This document shows positions 1 through 10,797 of a DNA stretch of 64,000 nt, in pieces. A program made the translations under genes and the position numbers. Location of the stretch: the NCBI RefSeq assembly GCF_000826065.2, contig NZ_LN623538.1, forward strand, positions 62,001-126,000, in the 5' to 3' direction. How positions within the stretch are numbered: the first letter of the stretch is position 1; every line of letters begins with the position of its first letter. Below the pieces are notes generated by a model. It had not been told where the DNA came from, searched no databases, and was given only the letters and a program-made list of their open reading frames with translations. This DNA is from Tessaracoccus massiliensis. Lineage in GTDB: Bacteria; Actinomycetota; Actinomycetes; Propionibacteriales; Propionibacteriaceae.

Positions 1-8
1 CCTCCGGG

Positions 9-560
9 TCACGATGCGATGAAATGTTGGCGGGCGGCGGCGAAGTGGCCGCGGGCTTCAGCGATGTCGGTATCAACTTGGGGCGCGGCGGCCAGCGGTC
101 GGGGCAGAATGGCGAGGATGGTGTCGCACAGCTCCTGCAGCGACGCCTCCTGCGCCCATTCGGGGTTGAGATACACGGCGTTGAAACGGCCTCCGACGGT
201 GGAGACGTTGACACGGTTGCCGGCGTCCTCGTGACGCTCCTCGCGCGTGCGCTCGACTTCGCCGGCCTTCAGCCTGGCGAGGTAGCGACGCATGGCCTGA
301 CGTCCGCGGCGCATGTCTTCGAGGTAGGAGGCTACCGCGTTGATCGGCAACTCCCGGTGAGGTGTCTCTTCGACCGCGTCAGTGCGTGGGGAAACTCGGG
401 GCGGTAGGGCCTCCCCGATGAGTTGAGACAACTGTTCAGCGAGTGCTGCGGGTTCGAATCGGTTTCTCCATTGGCTGGAGATCCGTGGCGATTCCACAGA
501 GCCGTTCTCGACGTGGATCGCGATGGTCCCTGTGGGGTCTTCGAGCTGCTGATCGTTCAC
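9..560 (-). CDS. YbaB/EbfC-like small protein
   Basis: 183 aa. Start is GTG at 558-560, fixed by a strong AGGAGGA ribosome site four to five bases upstream. The middle is a charged helix (about residues 75-110, rich in Arg and Glu). The C-terminal half has the pattern of actinobacterial YbaB/EbfC-like proteins: a Gly-rich strand turn (VNVSTVGGRFNAVYLNP) and then a helix. YbaB proteins bind DNA or, in ESX-associated forms, partner with secretion substrates. There is no transmembrane segment or signal peptide. A TAGAGT -10 box (579-584, minus strand) makes it a separate transcription unit from pyrC. The family call rests on pattern only; another small coiled-coil protein is possible. Confidence 0.6.
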   Translation of the reverse strand: MNDQQLEDPTGTIAIHVENGSVESPRISSQWRNRFEPAALAEQLSQLIGEALPPRVSPRTDAVEETPHRELPINAVASYLEDMRRGRQAMRRYLARLKAGEVERTREERHEDAGNRVNVSTVGGRFNAVYLNPEWAQEASLQELCDTILAILPRPLAAAPQVDTDIAEARGHFAAARQHFIAS

Positions 561-578
561 ACTTCCTCCTAGCTGAGA

Positions 579-584
579 ACTCTA
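579..584 (-). promoter_or_regulatory. -10 box (TAGAGT) of the YbaB-like gene
   Basis: TAGAGT on the minus strand about 18 bases before the GTG start, leaving room for a short leader that contains the AGGAGG site. I see no clear -35. Confidence 0.45.
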
Positions 585-641
585 GAGGGCAGCGAGGTCA
601 CGGGCTCTAGGCCCAGATGCTCACATGGTTGCCGAGGTGCG

Positions 642-1907
642 TCAGCGTCGGAAGGTCGGCTTGCCGCGCAGGAAGGTGGCCTCCACGGGGTCCGGGAGCG
701 TACGGCCGTCGTACGGGTTGTTCCGGCTCAGGGACTTCGACCCGGTCTTGTCCACCTCCGCGGTGCGATCCGGGTGGATGAGCACAACGTTGGCGGGTTC
801 GCCGACAGTGAGGGGGCGGCCCTGGCCGGACAGCGAGGCGAGGCGGGCCGGCGCGTGGCTCATCCGCTCGGCCACCTGTTCCCAGGTGAGGCGGCCCGGC
901 TTCACCATGGTCTCGATGACCACGGACAGCGCCTGCTCCAGGCCCAGCATGCCGGGCTTGGCGTCGACGAAGGCGTGGTCCTTGTCCTGCGGGGCGTGCG
1001 GCGCATGATCGGTGCCCACCATGTCGATGGTGCCGTCCTCGAGCGCGGCGCGGAGCGCCTCGATGTGTTCGGGGGTGCGCAGGGGCGGGTTGACCTTGTA
1101 GACGGTGTCGTAGCCGGTCAACTCCTCCGTGCCCAGCAGGAGATGGTGCGGGGTGACCTCGGCGGTGATGTTGATGCCGCGGGACTTCGCCCAGCGCACC
1201 ACCTCGACGCCCTCTGCGGAGGTGATGTGGCACACGTGCAGCCTGGAACCGGTGGCCTCGGCGAGCATGGCGTCGCGGGCGATGATCGTGGCCTCGGCCA
1301 CAGGCGGCCAACCGGCCAGGCCGAGGCGACCCGAGAGTTCGCCCTCGTGGCAGCAGGCGCCGGGGCCGGCCAGGAACGCGTCCTGCGAGTGCTGCGCGAT
1401 GACGCCACCGAACGGGGCCACCCATTCGAGGGCGCGGCGCATGAGTTGCGGGTTCATCACGCACATGCCGTCGTCGGAGAACATCGTCACGCCGGCTCCG
1501 GAGCGGTGCATCAGGCCGAGTTCGGAGAGTTCCTCGCCCTTGAGTCCCTTGGTGATGGCGCCGATGACGACGACGTCGACGAGGCCGGCCCGGCGGCCCA
1601 ACGCATGGACGTGCTCGGCTTTCTCCGCGGTGTCGGTGACCGGCTGGGTGTTGGCCATGGCGCACACCGCGGTGAACCCACCACGGGCCGCGGCCTCGGA
1701 GCCGCTCTGCACCGTCTCGGCGTCCTCGCGGCCGGGCTCGCGCAGGTGCGTGTGGGGATCGACCAGTCCCGGCAGGGCGATGAGGCCGTCGCAGTCGATG
1801 ACCTCGGCGTCGGCGGGGGCGTCCTCGGCGAGCACGCCGTCGACAAGGTGCAGATCCGTGCGCGTGCCGTCGGGCAGTTGCACTCCTCGAAGCGTGGTGG
1901 CGGTCAT
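642..1907 (-). CDS. pyrC: Dihydroorotase
   Basis: 421 aa, class I dihydroorotase. It cyclises N-carbamoyl-aspartate to dihydroorotate, step three of UMP synthesis, in the cytoplasm. Visible metal-site residues are the HTHLREPG motif (His52, His54), the bridging Asp region FSDDG (Asp145-146), His173 (AQHSQ), His227 (VCHIT) and Asp300 in GTDHAPH. Length is normal for the family. ATG at 1905-1907 directly abuts the pyrB stop codon (1908-1910), so translation is coupled in the pyrR-pyrB-pyrC operon. No further pyr gene follows in the window; the next minus-strand gene has its own promoter. Confidence 0.97.
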   Translation of the reverse strand: MTATTLRGVQLPDGTRTDLHLVDGVLAEDAPADAEVIDCDGLIALPGLVDPHTHLREPGREDAETVQSGSEAAARGGFTAVCAMANTQPVTDTAEKAEHVHALGRRAGLVDVVVIGAITKGLKGEELSELGLMHRSGAGVTMFSDDGMCVMNPQLMRRALEWVAPFGGVIAQHSQDAFLAGPGACCHEGELSGRLGLAGWPPVAEATIIARDAMLAEATGSRLHVCHITSAEGVEVVRWAKSRGINITAEVTPHHLLLGTEELTGYDTVYKVNPPLRTPEHIEALRAALEDGTIDMVGTDHAPHAPQDKDHAFVDAKPGMLGLEQALSVVIETMVKPGRLTWEQVAERMSHAPARLASLSGQGRPLTVGEPANVVLIHPDRTAEVDKTGSKSLSRNNPYDGRTLPDPVEATFLRGKPTFRR

Positions 1908-2837
1908 CTACTGTTCCTCTCCCGCGAGCAGGTGATAGAGCACGCTCATGCGCACCGCGACTCCGGACGAGACCTGGTCGAGGATGATCGAGCGGGCGGC
2001 GTCGGCGGCGGCCGACGAGATCTCGAGGCCGCGGTTGAGCGGGCCGGGGTGCGCGATGCAGGCGCCGTCCTTCAGCATCGCCAGGCGGCGGGGGGTCAGC
2101 CCGTAGGCGTCGATGTATTCGCGCTCCGACGGGAAGAACCCGCCGTACATGCGTTCGCGCTGCACGCGCAGCATCATGGCGACGTCCGCCTCCGGCAGCA
2201 CGTCGTCGAAGGTGGCGGTCGTCTCCACGCCCCAGGCCTCGACGCCGGGAGGCATGAGCGTGGGCGGGGCCACCAGCGCGACGGAGGCGCCGAGTTTCTG
2301 CCACAGCAGGACGTTGGAGCGCACAACGCGGGAATGGAGGAGGTCTCCGGTGATGACCACGCGTTTGCCTGGGAGGTCGCCGAGGTCGTGGGCGCGGAGG
2401 TGGCGGCGCACGGCGTGCGCGTCGAGCAGTGCCTGGGTGGGGTGCTCGTGCATGCCGTCGCCGGCGTTGACCATCGAGGCGCGGACCCAACCGGCGGCCT
2501 GCGCCACGGAGCCGGAGCCGGCGTGGCGCATCACGATGGCGTCGACGCCCATCGCGTCGAGCGTCTGCAGCGTGTCCTTCATCGACTCACCCTTGGACAC
2601 CGACGAGCCCTTCGCCGAGACGTTGATGGCGTCGGCGGAGAGCCACTTGGCGGCGAGTTCAAAGGAGGAGCGCGTCCGCGTCGAGTCCTCGAAGAACAGG
2701 TTGACCACGGTGCGCCCGCGCAGTGCGGGCAGCTTCTTGATGGTGCGCGACTGGACCTCGTGCATCTCCTCGGCGGTGTCGAGGATGGTCCAGATCTCGT
2801 CTTCGCTCAGGTCCGCTATGCCGAGGAGGTGCTTCAC
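1908..2837 (-). CDS. pyrB: Aspartate carbamoyltransferase catalytic subunit
   Basis: 309 aa. It condenses carbamoyl phosphate with aspartate, step two of UMP synthesis. The carbamoyl-phosphate loop STRTR is at residues 52-56 and HPTQALLD at 132-139, both in canonical positions, and the length matches the catalytic chain. No pyrI regulatory subunit is nearby, as expected for bacteria outside the enterobacteria. The ATG overlaps the pyrR stop codon by four bases (ATGA at 2834-2837), so the two are translationally coupled. Confidence 0.97.
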   Translation of the reverse strand: MKHLLGIADLSEDEIWTILDTAEEMHEVQSRTIKKLPALRGRTVVNLFFEDSTRTRSSFELAAKWLSADAINVSAKGSSVSKGESMKDTLQTLDAMGVDAIVMRHAGSGSVAQAAGWVRASMVNAGDGMHEHPTQALLDAHAVRRHLRAHDLGDLPGKRVVITGDLLHSRVVRSNVLLWQKLGASVALVAPPTLMPPGVEAWGVETTATFDDVLPEADVAMMLRVQRERMYGGFFPSEREYIDAYGLTPRRLAMLKDGACIAHPGPLNRGLEISSAAADAARSIILDQVSSGVAVRMSVLYHLLAGEEQ

Positions 2838-3367
2838 TCGCCGCTCCGTTCGATGGTGATGAGGTCTTCCCCGTCCGTCTCGGCGAGATGCACGCGGACG
2901 CGCTCGTCGCGGGCGGTGGGGATGTGCTTGCCGACGATATCGGCCTGGATCGGGAGGTCGCGGCCGCCGCGGTCGATGAGGGCCACCAGCTGGATGGCGC
3001 GGGGCCGGCCGAGATCTGCCAGCGCGAGGAGGGCGGCCTGGATGGTGCGGCCGGAGAACAGCACGTCGTCGACGAGGACGACGACCTTGTCGTCGATCTC
3101 CGCGGGCAGGACGGTGGGGCTGGGCATGCGCGTGGGATTGCGGCGCAGGTCGTCGCGGTACATGGTGATGTCGAGCCTGCCGACGGGCAGGTCGTGGCCC
3201 TGCTCCCGGGCGATGGAGGCGATGCGCTCAGCCAGCGGCGCGCCTCTGGTGATGATGCCCAGCAGGATCACGTCGTCGCTGCCGTGGTTCTTCTCGAGGA
3301 TCTCGTGGGTCATGCGGGTCAACGCCCACTGCATCTCGTCGGCACCTACGACGGCGCGTGGCTCCAT
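2834..3367 (-). CDS. pyrR: Bifunctional pyr operon regulator / uracil phosphoribosyltransferase
   Basis: 177 aa from the ATG at 3365-3367, which has a GGAGGAA ribosome site. The open frame continues upstream, but only from this start does the protein match PyrR in length and N-terminus. The PRPP-binding loop [13 protein letters not shown] is at residues 96-108. PyrR binds pyr mRNA in response to UMP and usually also has uracil phosphoribosyltransferase activity. The leader here is only about 20 nt and I see no PyrR anti-antiterminator loop in it. Regulation may therefore act on translation initiation, as proposed for mycobacteria. First gene of the pyrRBC operon. Confidence 0.95.
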   Translation of the reverse strand: MEPRAVVGADEMQWALTRMTHEILEKNHGSDDVILLGIITRGAPLAERIASIAREQGHDLPVGRLDITMYRDDLRRNPTRMPSPTVLPAEIDDKVVVLVDDVLFSGRTIQAALLALADLGRPRAIQLVALIDRGGRDLPIQADIVGKHIPTARDERVRVHLAETDGEDLITIERSGE

Positions 3368-3390
3368 GGCTTCCTCCCGTGGTCGCACCG

Positions 3391-3396
3391 AATCTA
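3391..3396 (-). promoter_or_regulatory. -10 box (TAGATT) of the pyrRBC operon
   Basis: TAGATT on the minus strand 23 bases before the pyrR ATG. It lies back to back with the promoter of the small membrane gene at 3447 (+). Confidence 0.45.
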
Positions 3397-3431
3397 CCGC
3401 ACGGACCGGCATGCCCGGCACCCCAGTTCGG

Positions 3432-3437
3432 TATAGA
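3432..3437 (+). promoter_or_regulatory. -10 box (TATAGA) of the small membrane protein gene
   Basis: TATAGA ends nine bases before the ATG at 3447. This places the transcription start at or very near the start codon, so a leaderless mRNA is likely. Confidence 0.45.
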
Positions 3438-3446
3438 GTGCAGCCC

Positions 3447-3671
3447 ATGAACCTGCTCCCTCTTGAGGTCCTTCCAGGCTGGCCCCAGCCGGAGCCCGTC
3501 TCTGACACGTTCCTCATGCTGCTGATGGTGATCGGCCCGCTGGCCTTCGGCGTGATCGTGGCCCTGCTGTACTTCGGCCCCAAACTCGCCCGTGAGCGGC
3601 GCGAGCGTGAACTCGGCACGGTCGTCGCCCGCCACGACCTGGACGCCTCCCGCCCCGATCAGTCCCTGTAA
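3447..3671 (+). CDS. Small single-pass membrane protein
   Basis: 74 aa, divergent from pyrR. There is one strong transmembrane helix (about residues 22-43, TFLMLLMVIGPLAFGVIVAL) followed by a very basic stretch (KLARERRERE), which predicts an outside-N, cytoplasmic-C topology. The start is the ATG nine bases after a TATAGA box; there is no Shine-Dalgarno site, so it is probably leaderless. I do not recognise a named family. Small proteins of this kind sit near pyr genes in other actinobacteria, but the function is unknown. Confidence 0.75.
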   Translation: MNLLPLEVLPGWPQPEPVSDTFLMLLMVIGPLAFGVIVALLYFGPKLARERRERELGTVVARHDLDASRPDQSL

Positions 3672-3800
3672 CTGCGCCGGGGTTGCGGGGCATCCTCCGG
3701 CCACCACGTCCCTGAGGCCGGGCGAGAACGACTTCTTCGACGGACCTTTTGCATGCTTCCTCGCCACCATCGTGGTGGAACTCCTCTGAGTGAAGACCGT

Positions 3801-3855
3801 GTCGAAACCCCCAAGCATCCGCACCGGCCGGAAACGGACGCTTGGGGGGTTCGAC
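3801..3855. terminator. Bidirectional hairpin between convergent genes
   Basis: A 21-bp inverted repeat (arms 3801-3821 and 3835-3855, two mismatches, 13-nt loop) with a GC-rich core CCCCCAAGC/GCTTGGGGG. It lies between the small membrane gene (+) and pepN (-), which converge here, and fits a shared terminator. About 120 bases on the left side (3672-3800) hold no gene I can support. Confidence 0.65.
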
Positions 3856-3901
3856 GCGACCGCTCCGCTCGCTAGCTCGCGGCCGGCCGGCTCAACCAGC
3901 G
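3850..3901. repeat. Interspersed GGTTGAG-type repeat, copy 1
   Basis: Contains CTCAACCAGCG, whose complement CGCTGGTTGAG also forms the hairpin after clpP2 (46520-46551). The pepN stop codon lies inside the element, so the last residues of PepN (Asn-Ala-Gly) are encoded by it. Similar short elements are common between genes in Propionibacteriaceae and related actinobacteria. Confidence 0.45.
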
Positions 3902-6480
3902 TTGCGGCTGCGCCCCTGGGCCTTCAGCGCGCGCCTGGCCTCGTCGAGGCGTTCGGTGACGCTGCGGCGCACCTGCTCGCTGGGCTCGTTGTCATCAAGC
4001 CACGCCTGCACGGTGGCCACGAGGGACTCGGTGACCAGCGGCGTCGGGAACAACCACCGCAGGGCGGTGCCCACGGTGGCGTAGCCCCGCTCTGCCCATG
4101 GGCCCTCGCGGCGCGAGATCTTCCCCAGCAGATCGAGATAGGCGGCCGGGTAGGGCTCCAGCACCTCGTCCTGGCCGTAGCGCCAGAAGCCCATGCAGAT
4201 GGCGCGGTGCGTCTCGTTGGGCACGTCCGCGTCGTCGGTGGCCAGCGACCAGGCCTGAGCCTTGGAATCCTCGTCCGGTACAGCGGCGCCCGCGCCAGCG
4301 GCCTGCTCGGCCCCGGCGGAGGTGTTGTCGCGGTCCAGTTCGGCCGAGATCTCGTCGTGGCCGATCGCGCCCAGCTTCGCCAGCGAGGCGGTGATGGCCC
4401 AGCGCATGCCGGTGTCGATGGCCAGCCCCGCGGGCACCTCCTCGCCGTTCAGCCAGCCGCGCAGCAACTCGATGCCCTCGGCGGAGCGGATGTTGGCGAC
4501 CAGAGCCTTGGCGATCAGCACCTGCTTGTCGGAGCCGGGCTCGGCGTCCTTGAGGAGTTTGGCCAGTCCGCCCACCCAGCGGGTGTTGAGCTCGTCGCGC
4601 AGCTCGGGCGCGGTGAAGGCGAGGGAGGCGTTGGTGGCCTGGTTCAGCAGCGTGGAGACGCCGGCCATGTCCTGCTCCGACGGCAGCGCGGCCTGCACGA
4701 GGCGCTTGTACTGCTGGGAGGGGAACTCCGCGTCGCGGGTCATCTCCCAGAACGCGGTCAGCGCGACGGCGCGGGCGAGCGGATCGGTCAGCGCGCCGAT
4801 GTGCTCCACCAGCGCGGCGGCGGACTGCTCGTCGAGGCGGACCTTGGCGTAGGTGAGGTCGCCGTCGTTGAGGAGCACCACGTCGCCGCGGTGCACGCCG
4901 ATGAGGTGGTCGATGGCGGTGCGCTCGCCGTCGATGTCGGTCTCCACGTACTCGCTGCGGGTCAGGCCGTCCTCGCCGAGCGCGTAGACGCCGATGCCGA
5001 GGCGGTGCGTGCGCAGCGTCGGCCAGTCCGGGTGCGCGGTCTGCACCACGTCGAAGCGGGTGAAGCGGCCCTCGTCGTCGACGTCGAAATCCGCGGCGAG
5101 GGTGTTGACGCCGGCGGTCTCGAGCCACTGGGAGGAGAACCAGGACAGGTCGCGGCCGGAGGCGGCCTCGAGTTCGACGAGCAGGTCGTTGAGCTGCGTG
5201 TTGCCCCAGGCGTGCTTGCCGAAGTACTCGTGCACGCCCGCCAGGAAGGCCTCCTCGCCGACGACGGAGACCAGCAGCTTCAGGACGGAGGCGCCCTTGG
5301 CGTAGGTGATGCCGTCGAAGTTCTGCTCCACCTTCTCCAGGTCGCCCATGTCCGCGGCGATGGGGTGGGTGGTGGAGAGCTGGTCCTGCAGGTAGGCCCA
5401 TGCCTTGCGCTCGTTGCTGAACGACGCCCACGAGTTGGCGCCGGTGTCGTAGCGCTGCGAGATCTTGTCGTTGGCGTAGTGGGAGGCCCACTCGGCGAAC
5501 GACTCGTTGAGCCACAGGTCGTCCCACCACCGCATGGTCACCAGGTCGCCGAACCACATGTGGGCCAACTCGTGGAGGATGGTGTTGTCGCGCGAGTCCA
5601 GTTCGCGGGAGGTCACGCGGGAGCGGAAGAGGTACTCGTCGCGGAACGTGACGCAGCCGGCATTCTCCATGGCGCCGGCGTTGAACTCGGGCACGAAGAT
5701 CTGGTCGTACGTGGTGAACGGGTAGGGCACGCCGAAGGATTCCTCGAACACCTCGAAGCCGCGCTGCGTGGTGGTCAGGATGCGGTCCGCGTCCAGGTAT
5801 TCGGCCAGCGACTGGCGGCAGGCCACCGAGGCGGAGATCTCCTTGCCGTCGGTGGTGATGGTGCCGGGCACCACGTGGAACTCGCCGGCCACGAGGGCGG
5901 TGATGTAGGTCGACATCCGCGGCGTAGTCTCGTGCTCGAAACGACCGAAGCCGTCGCCGATGTCGTGGGGTTCCACGCTGGCGGAGTTGGTGAACACCAC
6001 CCAGTGGTCGGGCGCGTCGACGGTGAGCTGGAAGGTGGCCTTCTGATCCGGCTGCTCGGCGTTGGCGTACATGCGGCGCGCATCCGCGGTCTCGAACTGC
6101 GTGTAGAGGTAGACCTTCCCGTCGGCCGGGTCGACGAAGCGGTGCAGGCCCTCGCCGGTGTTGGAGTAGCGGCATGTGGCCACCACGCGCACCTCACAGG
6201 TGCCTTCGGAGAGTTCCGGGAGGGGGAGGCGGTAGCCGTCGAAGGCGGAGGTGTCGAAGGGCTCGCCGTCGAGGGTGGCCTCACGCACCTCATCGGCGAT
6301 GAGGTCGAGGTGCGTCGAGCCGCCGTGCGACGTCAGCGTCAGCTCGGTGGTGGAGACGAACTGCTTCTCCGGCTGCGCCACGTCGCGCCCGGTGAGATCC
6401 ACGTGGATCCGGTACGACTCCGTGCTGATGACCTGGGTCCGCGCGACTGCCTCGTCGCGCGTGATGTTCGCCGTAGCCAT
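3892..6480 (-). CDS. pepN: Aminopeptidase N (M1 family)
   Basis: 862 aa from the ATG at 6478-6480 (MATANITRDE), which gives the usual actinobacterial PepN length; the longer open frame upstream has no family match. It is a cytoplasmic zinc aminopeptidase that removes N-terminal residues from peptides. The exopeptidase motif GAMEN is at residues 269-273. The zinc motif HELAH is at 303-307, with the third ligand Glu326 in NESFAEW. The C-terminal half is the helical ERAP1-like domain. A GGAG lies about 11 bases before the start. It is transcribed away from ligA; the 175-bp interval holds both promoters. Confidence 0.95.
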   Translation of the reverse strand: MATANITRDEAVARTQVISTESYRIHVDLTGRDVAQPEKQFVSTTELTLTSHGGSTHLDLIADEVREATLDGEPFDTSAFDGYRLPLPELSEGTCEVRVVATCRYSNTGEGLHRFVDPADGKVYLYTQFETADARRMYANAEQPDQKATFQLTVDAPDHWVVFTNSASVEPHDIGDGFGRFEHETTPRMSTYITALVAGEFHVVPGTITTDGKEISASVACRQSLAEYLDADRILTTTQRGFEVFEESFGVPYPFTTYDQIFVPEFNAGAMENAGCVTFRDEYLFRSRVTSRELDSRDNTILHELAHMWFGDLVTMRWWDDLWLNESFAEWASHYANDKISQRYDTGANSWASFSNERKAWAYLQDQLSTTHPIAADMGDLEKVEQNFDGITYAKGASVLKLLVSVVGEEAFLAGVHEYFGKHAWGNTQLNDLLVELEAASGRDLSWFSSQWLETAGVNTLAADFDVDDEGRFTRFDVVQTAHPDWPTLRTHRLGIGVYALGEDGLTRSEYVETDIDGERTAIDHLIGVHRGDVVLLNDGDLTYAKVRLDEQSAAALVEHIGALTDPLARAVALTAFWEMTRDAEFPSQQYKRLVQAALPSEQDMAGVSTLLNQATNASLAFTAPELRDELNTRWVGGLAKLLKDAEPGSDKQVLIAKALVANIRSAEGIELLRGWLNGEEVPAGLAIDTGMRWAITASLAKLGAIGHDEISAELDRDNTSAGAEQAAGAGAAVPDEDSKAQAWSLATDDADVPNETHRAICMGFWRYGQDEVLEPYPAAYLDLLGKISRREGPWAERGYATVGTALRWLFPTPLVTESLVATVQAWLDDNEPSEQVRRSVTERLDEARRALKAQGRSRNAG

Positions 6481-6604
6481 GAGGTGGTGGTTCTCCTGTT
6501 CACTGGTTTCAGCCGCCGCCAAAGGCAACGGCTCTCGACATTGTTCTACCGAACTGCACGAAAAGGTGGGATTTCGGGCACTCTCCCGCAGAACTGGGCG
6601 GTGA

Positions 6605-8740
<2,136 letters not shown>

Positions 8741-8747
8741 TGGAGCC

Positions 8748-9194
8748 ATGCGAATCCACATTGCCACTGACCATGCAGCTTTCGAGCTGAAGAACTACCT
8801 CGTCGAGCGGCTTCAGGAGGACGGCCACGAGGTCGTCGACCACGGCGCCCACGAGTACGACGCGCAGGACGACTACCCGCCGTTCGTGATCGAGTGCGCC
8901 GAGGCCGTCGTCGCCGAGGAGGGCTCGCTGGGCGTGGTGCTGGGCGGCTCGGGCAACGGCGAGCAGATCGCCGCCAACAAGGTGAAGGGCGCGCGCGCGG
9001 CGCTGGCCCACAACACGGAGTTGGCCACCCTGGCGCGCGAGCACAACAACGCCAACATCGTGTCACTGGGCGGGCGCATGCAGCCGCTCGAGGAGTCCTA
9101 CGAGATCGTCAAGGCCTTCATCGCCACCGAATGGCTGGGGGAGGAGCGGCATCAGCGCCGCATCGACCTCATCACGGCATACGAGAACCGCTGA
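8748..9194 (+). CDS. rpiB: Ribose-5-phosphate isomerase B
   Basis: 148 aa from the ATG at 8748. It interconverts ribose 5-phosphate and ribulose 5-phosphate in the pentose phosphate pathway. The active-site segment reads GGSGNGEQIAANK. As in Mycobacterium tuberculosis RpiB, a glutamate stands where the E. coli enzyme uses a cysteine as base. The N-terminal DHAAFELK motif carries the usual Asp-His pair. It starts seven bases after the ligA stop. Confidence 0.95.
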   Translation: MRIHIATDHAAFELKNYLVERLQEDGHEVVDHGAHEYDAQDDYPPFVIECAEAVVAEEGSLGVVLGGSGNGEQIAANKVKGARAALAHNTELATLAREHNNANIVSLGGRMQPLEESYEIVKAFIATEWLGEERHQRRIDLITAYENR

Positions 9195-9229
9195 GCCTGG
9201 ATCTGGGCCGCTTTTTTCCGGTTGAACGC

Positions 9230-9379
9230 TCAACGTGGCTGCGCATCGCGGCGTGGTTGCGGCCGGCGTTCGCCCTCGCGGCGGGGCAGCAGCTTGGCGC
9301 GGAGCGCCCGCTCGCGGTCCACCAGACCTGAGACGCCATCGCGCCCGAACTCGCGCCGCTGCTGTTGCTCATCGCTCAT
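9230..9379 (-). CDS. Small basic hypothetical protein (49 aa)
   Basis: 49 aa, starting MSDEQQQRREFGRDGVSGLV and very rich in Arg, Glu and Gln, with a basic tail. No membrane segment and no family I recognise. Support for expression: a TAGACT -10 box sits six bases before the ATG on the minus strand. This is the same geometry as the divergent glycosylase promoter, so both genes would be read from leaderless mRNAs. The rest of the rpiB-nei interval, with a T6 run at about 9212-9217, holds nothing else I can call. Confidence 0.55.
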   Translation of the reverse strand: MSDEQQQRREFGRDGVSGLVDRERALRAKLLPRREGERRPQPRRDAQPR

Positions 9380-9385
9380 GCCCAC

Positions 9386-9407
9386 AGTCTAGGGCGCTGG
9401 CTAGAGT
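9386..9407. promoter_or_regulatory. Back-to-back leaderless promoters
   Basis: Minus-strand TAGACT at 9386-9391 (six bases before the ATG at 9379) and plus-strand TAGAGT at 9402-9407 (six bases before the ATG at 9414). The two -10 boxes are only ten bases apart, so the polymerases probably compete. Confidence 0.55.
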
Positions 9408-9413
9408 GGCGGG

Positions 9414-10223
9414 ATGCCTGAGGGTCACGTCATTCACCGGCTCGCCTCCCAGTACACCGCCACGTTCGGCGGGGGCGAGGTCTCCGTCACCTCCCCGCAG
9501 GGGCGGTTCAACGCCGCACCCCTCGACGGCTCGGTCTTCCTGCAGGGTGAGGCCGTGGGCAAGCACCTGTTCCTCGACTTCTCCACCGGCGACGTGGTGC
9601 ACATCCATCTGGGGCTGATCGGGAAGATACGGTTCGAGCCGCTGGCCCCACCGGTGGGCCAGGTGCGCCTGAGGGTGCACAACGGACGCACCATGGCCGA
9701 CCTCCGCGGTCCCCAGTGGTGCCGCACCATCACGCAGGACGAGCGCGACGCAGTCGTCGAGGCGAGCGGGCCGGATCCACTGCGCGACGATGCGGACCCG
9801 GCGCGCGGGTTCGAGCGGCTGCGGCGCTCCGGCAAGTCGATCGCCGCGCTGCTGATGGATCAGCGGGTGGCCGCAGGGGTCGGCAACATCTTCCGCGCCG
9901 AGGTGCTCTACCGCCACCGCTTGAACCCCACCGTGCCCGGCCGGGAGATCGACCGGCGCACCTGGAATGTGCTGTGGGCCGACATGGTGCATCTGATGCA
10001 CTACGCCGTCGACCATGGCCGGATCGACACGGTGCGCGAGGAACACGGCCCCGAGGCGCAGGGCCGCGACCCGCGCGTCGACCGACACGGGGGAGAGGTC
10101 TACGTCTACCGCCGGGCGGGGCAGCCGTGCCTGGTGTGCGGATCGGAGATCCGCTGTGCCACGATGGAGGGCCGCAACCTGTACTGGTGCGGGCGGTGCC
10201 AGCGGCGCAAGCGGGCGTCATGA
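9414..10223 (+). CDS. nei: DNA glycosylase/AP lyase, Fpg/Nei family (Nei1-like)
   Basis: 269 aa. It excises oxidised bases and cuts the abasic strand. The N-terminus MPEGHVIHRL gives the catalytic Pro2 and Glu3; the family lysine is Lys50 in GKHLFLDF. A helix-two-turn-helix region (VGNIFRAEVLYRHRLNP) is at about residues 156-173, and a C-terminal zinc finger has Cys239, Cys242, Cys259 and Cys262. The HVIHRLA start matches Nei1-type enzymes better than Fpg (MPELPEVE). It starts six bases after a TAGAGT -10 box and has no Shine-Dalgarno, so it is probably leaderless. Confidence 0.9.
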   Translation: MPEGHVIHRLASQYTATFGGGEVSVTSPQGRFNAAPLDGSVFLQGEAVGKHLFLDFSTGDVVHIHLGLIGKIRFEPLAPPVGQVRLRVHNGRTMADLRGPQWCRTITQDERDAVVEASGPDPLRDDADPARGFERLRRSGKSIAALLMDQRVAAGVGNIFRAEVLYRHRLNPTVPGREIDRRTWNVLWADMVHLMHYAVDHGRIDTVREEHGPEAQGRDPRVDRHGGEVYVYRRAGQPCLVCGSEIRCATMEGRNLYWCGRCQRRKRAS

Positions 10224-10262
10224 GAACATCCACCCGAGAACCGATCCGAAGGGACATCGACC

Positions 10263-10700
10263 ATGGCAGAAGTGAGCAGGCGTGCAACCGAGGTGGTTCT
10301 CACCCGAATCTCCAGCAGCGAGTTCCGCGCCACCAACGAGCGGGGTGGCCACATCACGATGGGTACCGGGGACTCGCCCGAGTTCACTCCGGTGGAACTG
10401 CTGCTGGCCGCCATCGCGGGGTGCGGCTCCATCGATGTGGACATGGTCACGGCGCGTCGTGCGACCCCGGAGGCCTTCAAGGTGACCGCCACGGGGGACC
10501 GGGTCAAGGACGGGGACGGCAACCGCGTCGACGACATCAGGATCTCGTTCAACGTGACGTTTCCCGAGGGAGAGGATGGGGACCGCGCGCGCCGCATCCT
10601 CGATTCGGCCATCGGGCAGGCCCACGACAGGCTCTGCACGGTGTCGCGAACCGTCGAACTGGGCACGCCTGTGGTGATGGAGCGCGGCGCGTCCGCCTGA
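10263..10700 (+). CDS. OsmC family protein
   Basis: 145 aa. OsmC/Ohr-fold proteins reduce organic peroxides through two conserved cysteines. Both are present, Cys54 (AAIAGCGSID) and Cys125 (DRLCTVSRT), and the Glu-Leu-Leu-Leu-Ala segment before the first one is typical. Length is normal. It lies 40 bases after the nei-like gene on the same strand, an oxidative-damage neighbourhood. It belongs to the general OsmC group; I cannot assign Ohr specificity. Confidence 0.88.
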   Translation: MAEVSRRATEVVLTRISSSEFRATNERGGHITMGTGDSPEFTPVELLLAAIAGCGSIDVDMVTARRATPEAFKVTATGDRVKDGDGNRVDDIRISFNVTFPEGEDGDRARRILDSAIGQAHDRLCTVSRTVELGTPVVMERGASA

Positions 10701-10750
10701 GCGCCGGAAATTCCCCGGCAACAGCGGGAATGAATCGGGTCCCGGGCGGG

Positions 10751-10756
10751 TTGACA
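10751..10756 (+). promoter_or_regulatory. -35 box (TTGACA) before the ABC importer operon
   Basis: A perfect TTGACA 42-47 bases before the start of the binding-protein gene. No matching TANNNT is visible at 17 bases, so the promoter call is partial. GAAGGA before the ATG is the ribosome site. Confidence 0.35.
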
Positions 10757-10797
10757 AGGGATGGCGACCGTCGCCGTCACTCACGAAGGACACCCGT

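Noticed and set aside
774-3446. A very long plus-strand open frame opposite pyrC, pyrB and pyrR
   Set aside because: It lies antisense to three clear enzymes and has biased composition from GC-rich codons. Only its last 74 codons (3447-3671) form a credible gene.
2834-3446. A PyrR-binding attenuator in the pyr leader
   Set aside because: The apparent leader is about 20 nt, too short for the antiterminator/terminator pair, and I see no binding-loop consensus.
10709-10731. A terminator after the OsmC gene (ATTCCCCG/CGGGAAT)
   Set aside because: The stem is short with a bulge and no T-run; too weak to call.
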